Shown piece after piece: positions 61,970-64,000 of a DNA stretch of 64,000 bases. A program made the position numbers and the translations under genes. This DNA comes from an uncultured Pseudomonadales bacterium (GTDB taxonomy: Bacteria; Pseudomonadota; Gammaproteobacteria; Pseudomonadales; Cellvibrionaceae). A model generated the notes under the pieces. That model did not search any database. It was given only the letters and a program-made list of their open reading frames with translations, and was not told where the DNA came from. How positions within the stretch are numbered: the stretch's first letter is position 1; every line of letters starts with the position of its first letter. Where the stretch lies: assembly GCA_947487765.1 (NCBI GenBank), contig CANKXO010000002.1, forward strand, positions 186,001 through 250,000, in the 5' to 3' direction.

Positions 61970-63367
61970 ATGAAGAAGTTTGATTTAATTGTTATTGGTA
62001 GCGGCCCCGCTGGTCAGCGAGCAGCAGTTCAAGCAGCTAAACTGGGCAAACGCGCTGCAATTATCGAGAGAAATTTAAAAGTCGGTGGAGTCTCTGTCCA
62101 CACCGGTACTATTCCCAGCAAAACCGTACGCGAAGCCGTATTATATCTCAGTGGTTGGAGACAACGTGGCTTCTACGGTATGAGCCACCGAGAGCGAACT
62201 CAAATTACTCCTGATGACGTGTTGCATAGAGTCAATGTCACACTCAATCATCAAGTAGAGGTAACTTGTGATCAACTAAGCCGAAACGGCGTTGAAATGA
62301 TTACGGGCTCAGCCAGCTTTTCCGACCCACATACATTGACGGTAACTCAAGATAATGGGGATATCAGTCAACTAAAAGCTGATTTTATTCTCATTGCCGT
62401 AGGTACGAAAACCTATCGACCAGAACATATACCTTTTAACCATACAACAATTATTGATAGTGATGAGGTACTCAATTTAAAAACGATTCCTAAAAGTATG
62501 GTTGTCGTAGGTGCAGGAGTCATTGGCGTCGAATACGCTACGATATTTTCCGCACTCGATGTCAAAGTAACACTAGTTGAAGAACGTGCCGAAGTACTGG
62601 GCTTTTTAGATAACGAAATTACGGATGAACTGCAACATCAGATGCGTGACAAAGGCATGGTTTTGCAACTCGAAGAAAAAGTTGATGATATAACGACTGC
62701 CCCGAATGGAAAGGTAATCACCTCATTAAAAAGTGGGAAAAAAATTCAATCGGATATGTTGATGTTTGCAGCGGGACGAGCAGGTGCAACCGATACACTC
62801 AACCTAGACAGCATCGGATTAAGTGCTGATTCGCGTGGCCGCATTAAAGTGAATGAGAATTTTCAAACAGAGCTTCCTCATATTTATGCAGCTGGAGATA
62901 TTATTGGTTTCCCAAGCTTAGCGGCAACATCAATGGTACAAGGTCGCCTTTCTGCCTGCCATATGTTTAACCATGACTATAATAACAAATTAGAATACTT
63001 TCCTTATGGTATCTACTCTGTTCCTGAAATCAGTATGGTCGGAGCGACGGAAAGACAGCTCAGAGAGCAAGGCATTGCCTACGAAACAGGCGTTGCTCGC
63101 TTTAGAGAGGTTGCCCGAGGTCAGATATTAGGTTTACATCAAGGTCTACTCAAAATGCTATTTTCTGTCGATGACAAAAAGTTACTGGGCGTCCATGTAA
63201 TTGGGGAAGGCTCAACTGAATTAATTCATATTGGCCAAGCAGTTATCACTCATGGTGGTACCTTAGAATATTTTGTGGACTCCGCATTCAACTACCCTAC
63301 TCTCGCCGAGGCTTATAAAGTCGCTGCCCTTAACTGTCTAAATAAACTATCCCCTTACGATTTGTAA
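61970..63367 (+). CDS. sthA: Soluble pyridine nucleotide transhydrogenase
   Basis: 465 residues, the normal size. FAD-binding VIGSGPAGQRAAVQA, the SthA form of the active site VGGVSVHTGTIPSKT (the redox Cys pair of the disulfide-reductase family is absent, as in SthA), NAD(P)-binding VVVGAGVIGVEYATIFSAL and dimer-domain GEGSTELIHIGQAVI. Exchanges hydride between NADPH and NAD in the cytoplasm. The 280-base upstream gap is AT-rich. Confidence 0.94.
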   Translation: MKKFDLIVIGSGPAGQRAAVQAAKLGKRAAIIERNLKVGGVSVHTGTIPSKTVREAVLYLSGWRQRGFYGMSHRERTQITPDDVLHRVNVTLNHQVEVTCDQLSRNGVEMITGSASFSDPHTLTVTQDNGDISQLKADFILIAVGTKTYRPEHIPFNHTTIIDSDEVLNLKTIPKSMVVVGAGVIGVEYATIFSALDVKVTLVEERAEVLGFLDNEITDELQHQMRDKGMVLQLEEKVDDITTAPNGKVITSLKSGKKIQSDMLMFAAGRAGATDTLNLDSIGLSADSRGRIKVNENFQTELPHIYAAGDIIGFPSLAATSMVQGRLSACHMFNHDYNNKLEYFPYGIYSVPEISMVGATERQLREQGIAYETGVARFREVARGQILGLHQGLLKMLFSVDDKKLLGVHVIGEGSTELIHIGQAVITHGGTLEYFVDSAFNYPTLAEAYKVAALNCLNKLSPYDL

Positions 63368-63440
63368 TCGGGATGCCCAGCGGATATTTAAGGCCGGGTA
63401 ATCATATTTATTAGCTATTGATTACCAAGCCTTTTATTTT

Positions 63441-63818
63441 CTATGCTGCTTGTTGCTTCATTTGCTCTGCAAATTCAACAGGAAACTTGGCCGTATCAAA
63501 AAATAAACGAGAGCGTTTTACTTTATTATCTTCAAACTCAAGAATCTCTACCGCAGGAATCGTTTCTTGAAAAGGTGATGTAACAATCCAGTCAAATACA
63601 TGTACAACTTTATCACTTTGTTCAATCATTTCACTATTAGCACTTGTACATTCAAATGGACAATCATCCATCGAAGCAATACAACCATCTACTCCATTTA
63701 ACTCCATCATTGGACCTTTAAAATAAAAGTCATGATGCAAATGTGCACGTATAATGGCCTCATTTTTCGTATTCCATGCATCAACCAACTCTTTTGCAAT
63801 TGTCTGTTTAATAGTCAT
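63441..63818 (-). CDS. NTF2-like (SnoaL) protein
   Basis: 125 residues from the ATG at 63818 (GGAGG eight bases upstream); a longer frame reads through the divergent promoter. KELVDAWNTKNEAIIRAHLHHDFYFKGPMM and the later VFDWIVTSPFQETIPAVEILEFEDNKVKRSRLFFD follow the SnoaL pattern. Function unknown. Divergent from a WYL-type regulator across a 10-bp palindrome. Confidence 0.82.
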   Translation of the reverse strand: MTIKQTIAKELVDAWNTKNEAIIRAHLHHDFYFKGPMMELNGVDGCIASMDDCPFECTSANSEMIEQSDKVVHVFDWIVTSPFQETIPAVEILEFEDNKVKRSRLFFDTAKFPVEFAEQMKQQAA

Positions 63819-63881
63819 TTTCAACCTCCGATATGTTAAGAAATACAGCCTGATTGCTGAAGACCCACATATTGACATAAC

Positions 63882-63907
63882 ACTACTGACAGCGTGTTGT
63901 CAGTAGT
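63882..63907. promoter_or_regulatory. Palindromic operator near right edge
   Basis: Perfect 10-bp arms ACTACTGACA (63882-63891) / TGTCAGTAGT (63898-63907), spacer GCGTGT. TTGACA at 63872-63877 may be a -35 for the regulator. Between the SnoaL-like gene and the WYL-type gene. Confidence 0.7.
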
Positions 63908-63954
63908 GCCGAGTTAAACTATGATCATTATTCGTTAACTAAGAATCGAAAATC

Positions 63955-64000
63955 ATGCGCAGAGCAGATCGGTTATTCCGACTTGTCGAATATTTAAAAG
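63955..64000 (+). CDS. YafY/WYL-type transcriptional regulator, cut by window edge
   Basis: Only 15 codons are visible: MRRADRLFRLVEYLK, which matches the fixed start of YafY-like HTH-WYL regulators. Divergent from the SnoaL gene, as is common for this family. Confidence 0.65.
   Translation, partial: MRRADRLFRLVEYLK

Noticed and set aside
1-64000. tRNA, rRNA, riboswitch or intact insertion sequence
   Set aside because: No cloverleaf with conserved arms, no rRNA stretch, no transposase frame could be found by reading; a dedicated search tool was not available.

Overview
The window looks like chromosome of a heterotrophic, probably marine gammaproteobacterium. The reasons are an AT-rich composition throughout (about 40% G+C by eye), a gammaproteobacterial gene set (DbpA, SthA, FklB, SlyD, XthA, YadG/YadH-like ABC pair, many LysR regulators) and a mobile cassette array of the type common in marine genera. 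The genus cannot be fixed from this sequence. I saw no rRNA, tRNA, CRISPR array, prophage or intact insertion sequence.

Layout. 1-3.0 kb: a graveyard of polymorphic-toxin tips and immunity genes downstream of a giant RHS gene, all on the minus strand and punctuated by a 38-bp repeat. 3.0-15.1 kb: one 4022-codon gene for an exported protein with about 20 Ig/cadherin-like domains, an IgGFc-binding-type domain, an RHS/YD-repeat shell, a Hint domain and a C-terminal toxin, with a candidate immunity gene overlapping its end. 15.1-20.1 kb: a small exported protein, a lipoprotein, an AEC permease, and a TetR-controlled DUF1348-TetR-DUF3050 operon with a double operator. 20.1-26.4 kb: a catabolic operon (class III aminotransferase, beta-keto acid cleavage enzyme, acetoacetate-CoA ligase) with a divergent LysR regulator, followed by a 2-hydroxyacid dehydrogenase. 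26.5-36.8 kb: thioesterase, PhzF with a MerR regulator, a phospholipase D-like protein, DbpA, a LysR pseudogene, an N-formylglutamate-amidohydrolase-like lipoprotein, and two LysR-permease pairs, the second including a tautomerase.

37.0-42.6 kb: about ten small genes, mostly of unknown role, separated by hairpin sites that fit integron attC sites. For nearly every cassette the first bases are the reverse complement of the R'' box at its own end, which is the signature of integron cassettes. No integrase gene is present in the window, so this is best described as a CALIN-type array (attC cluster lacking an integrase), and it is the most notable system here.

42.6-64 kb: haloalkane dehalogenase with a divergent MarR and two palindromic operators; a cytochrome b/c pair; AraC and a PEBP-family protein; an SpmA/SpmB-like membrane protein; a DMT permease with a divergent LysR; acetate kinase flanked by a duplicated LysR 3' end; a large lipoprotein; an ArsR-SRPBCC-SRPBCC operon running into a frameshifted glutathione transferase; an ABC exporter; XthA; two FKBP-type isomerases; a serine hydrolase; SthA; and an NTF2-like gene divergent from a WYL-type regulator cut by the right edge.

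A recurring theme is a local regulator transcribed divergently from, or embedded in, the operon it probably controls, with a readable palindromic operator between them (TetR, MerR twice, MarR, ArsR, LysR three times, WYL).
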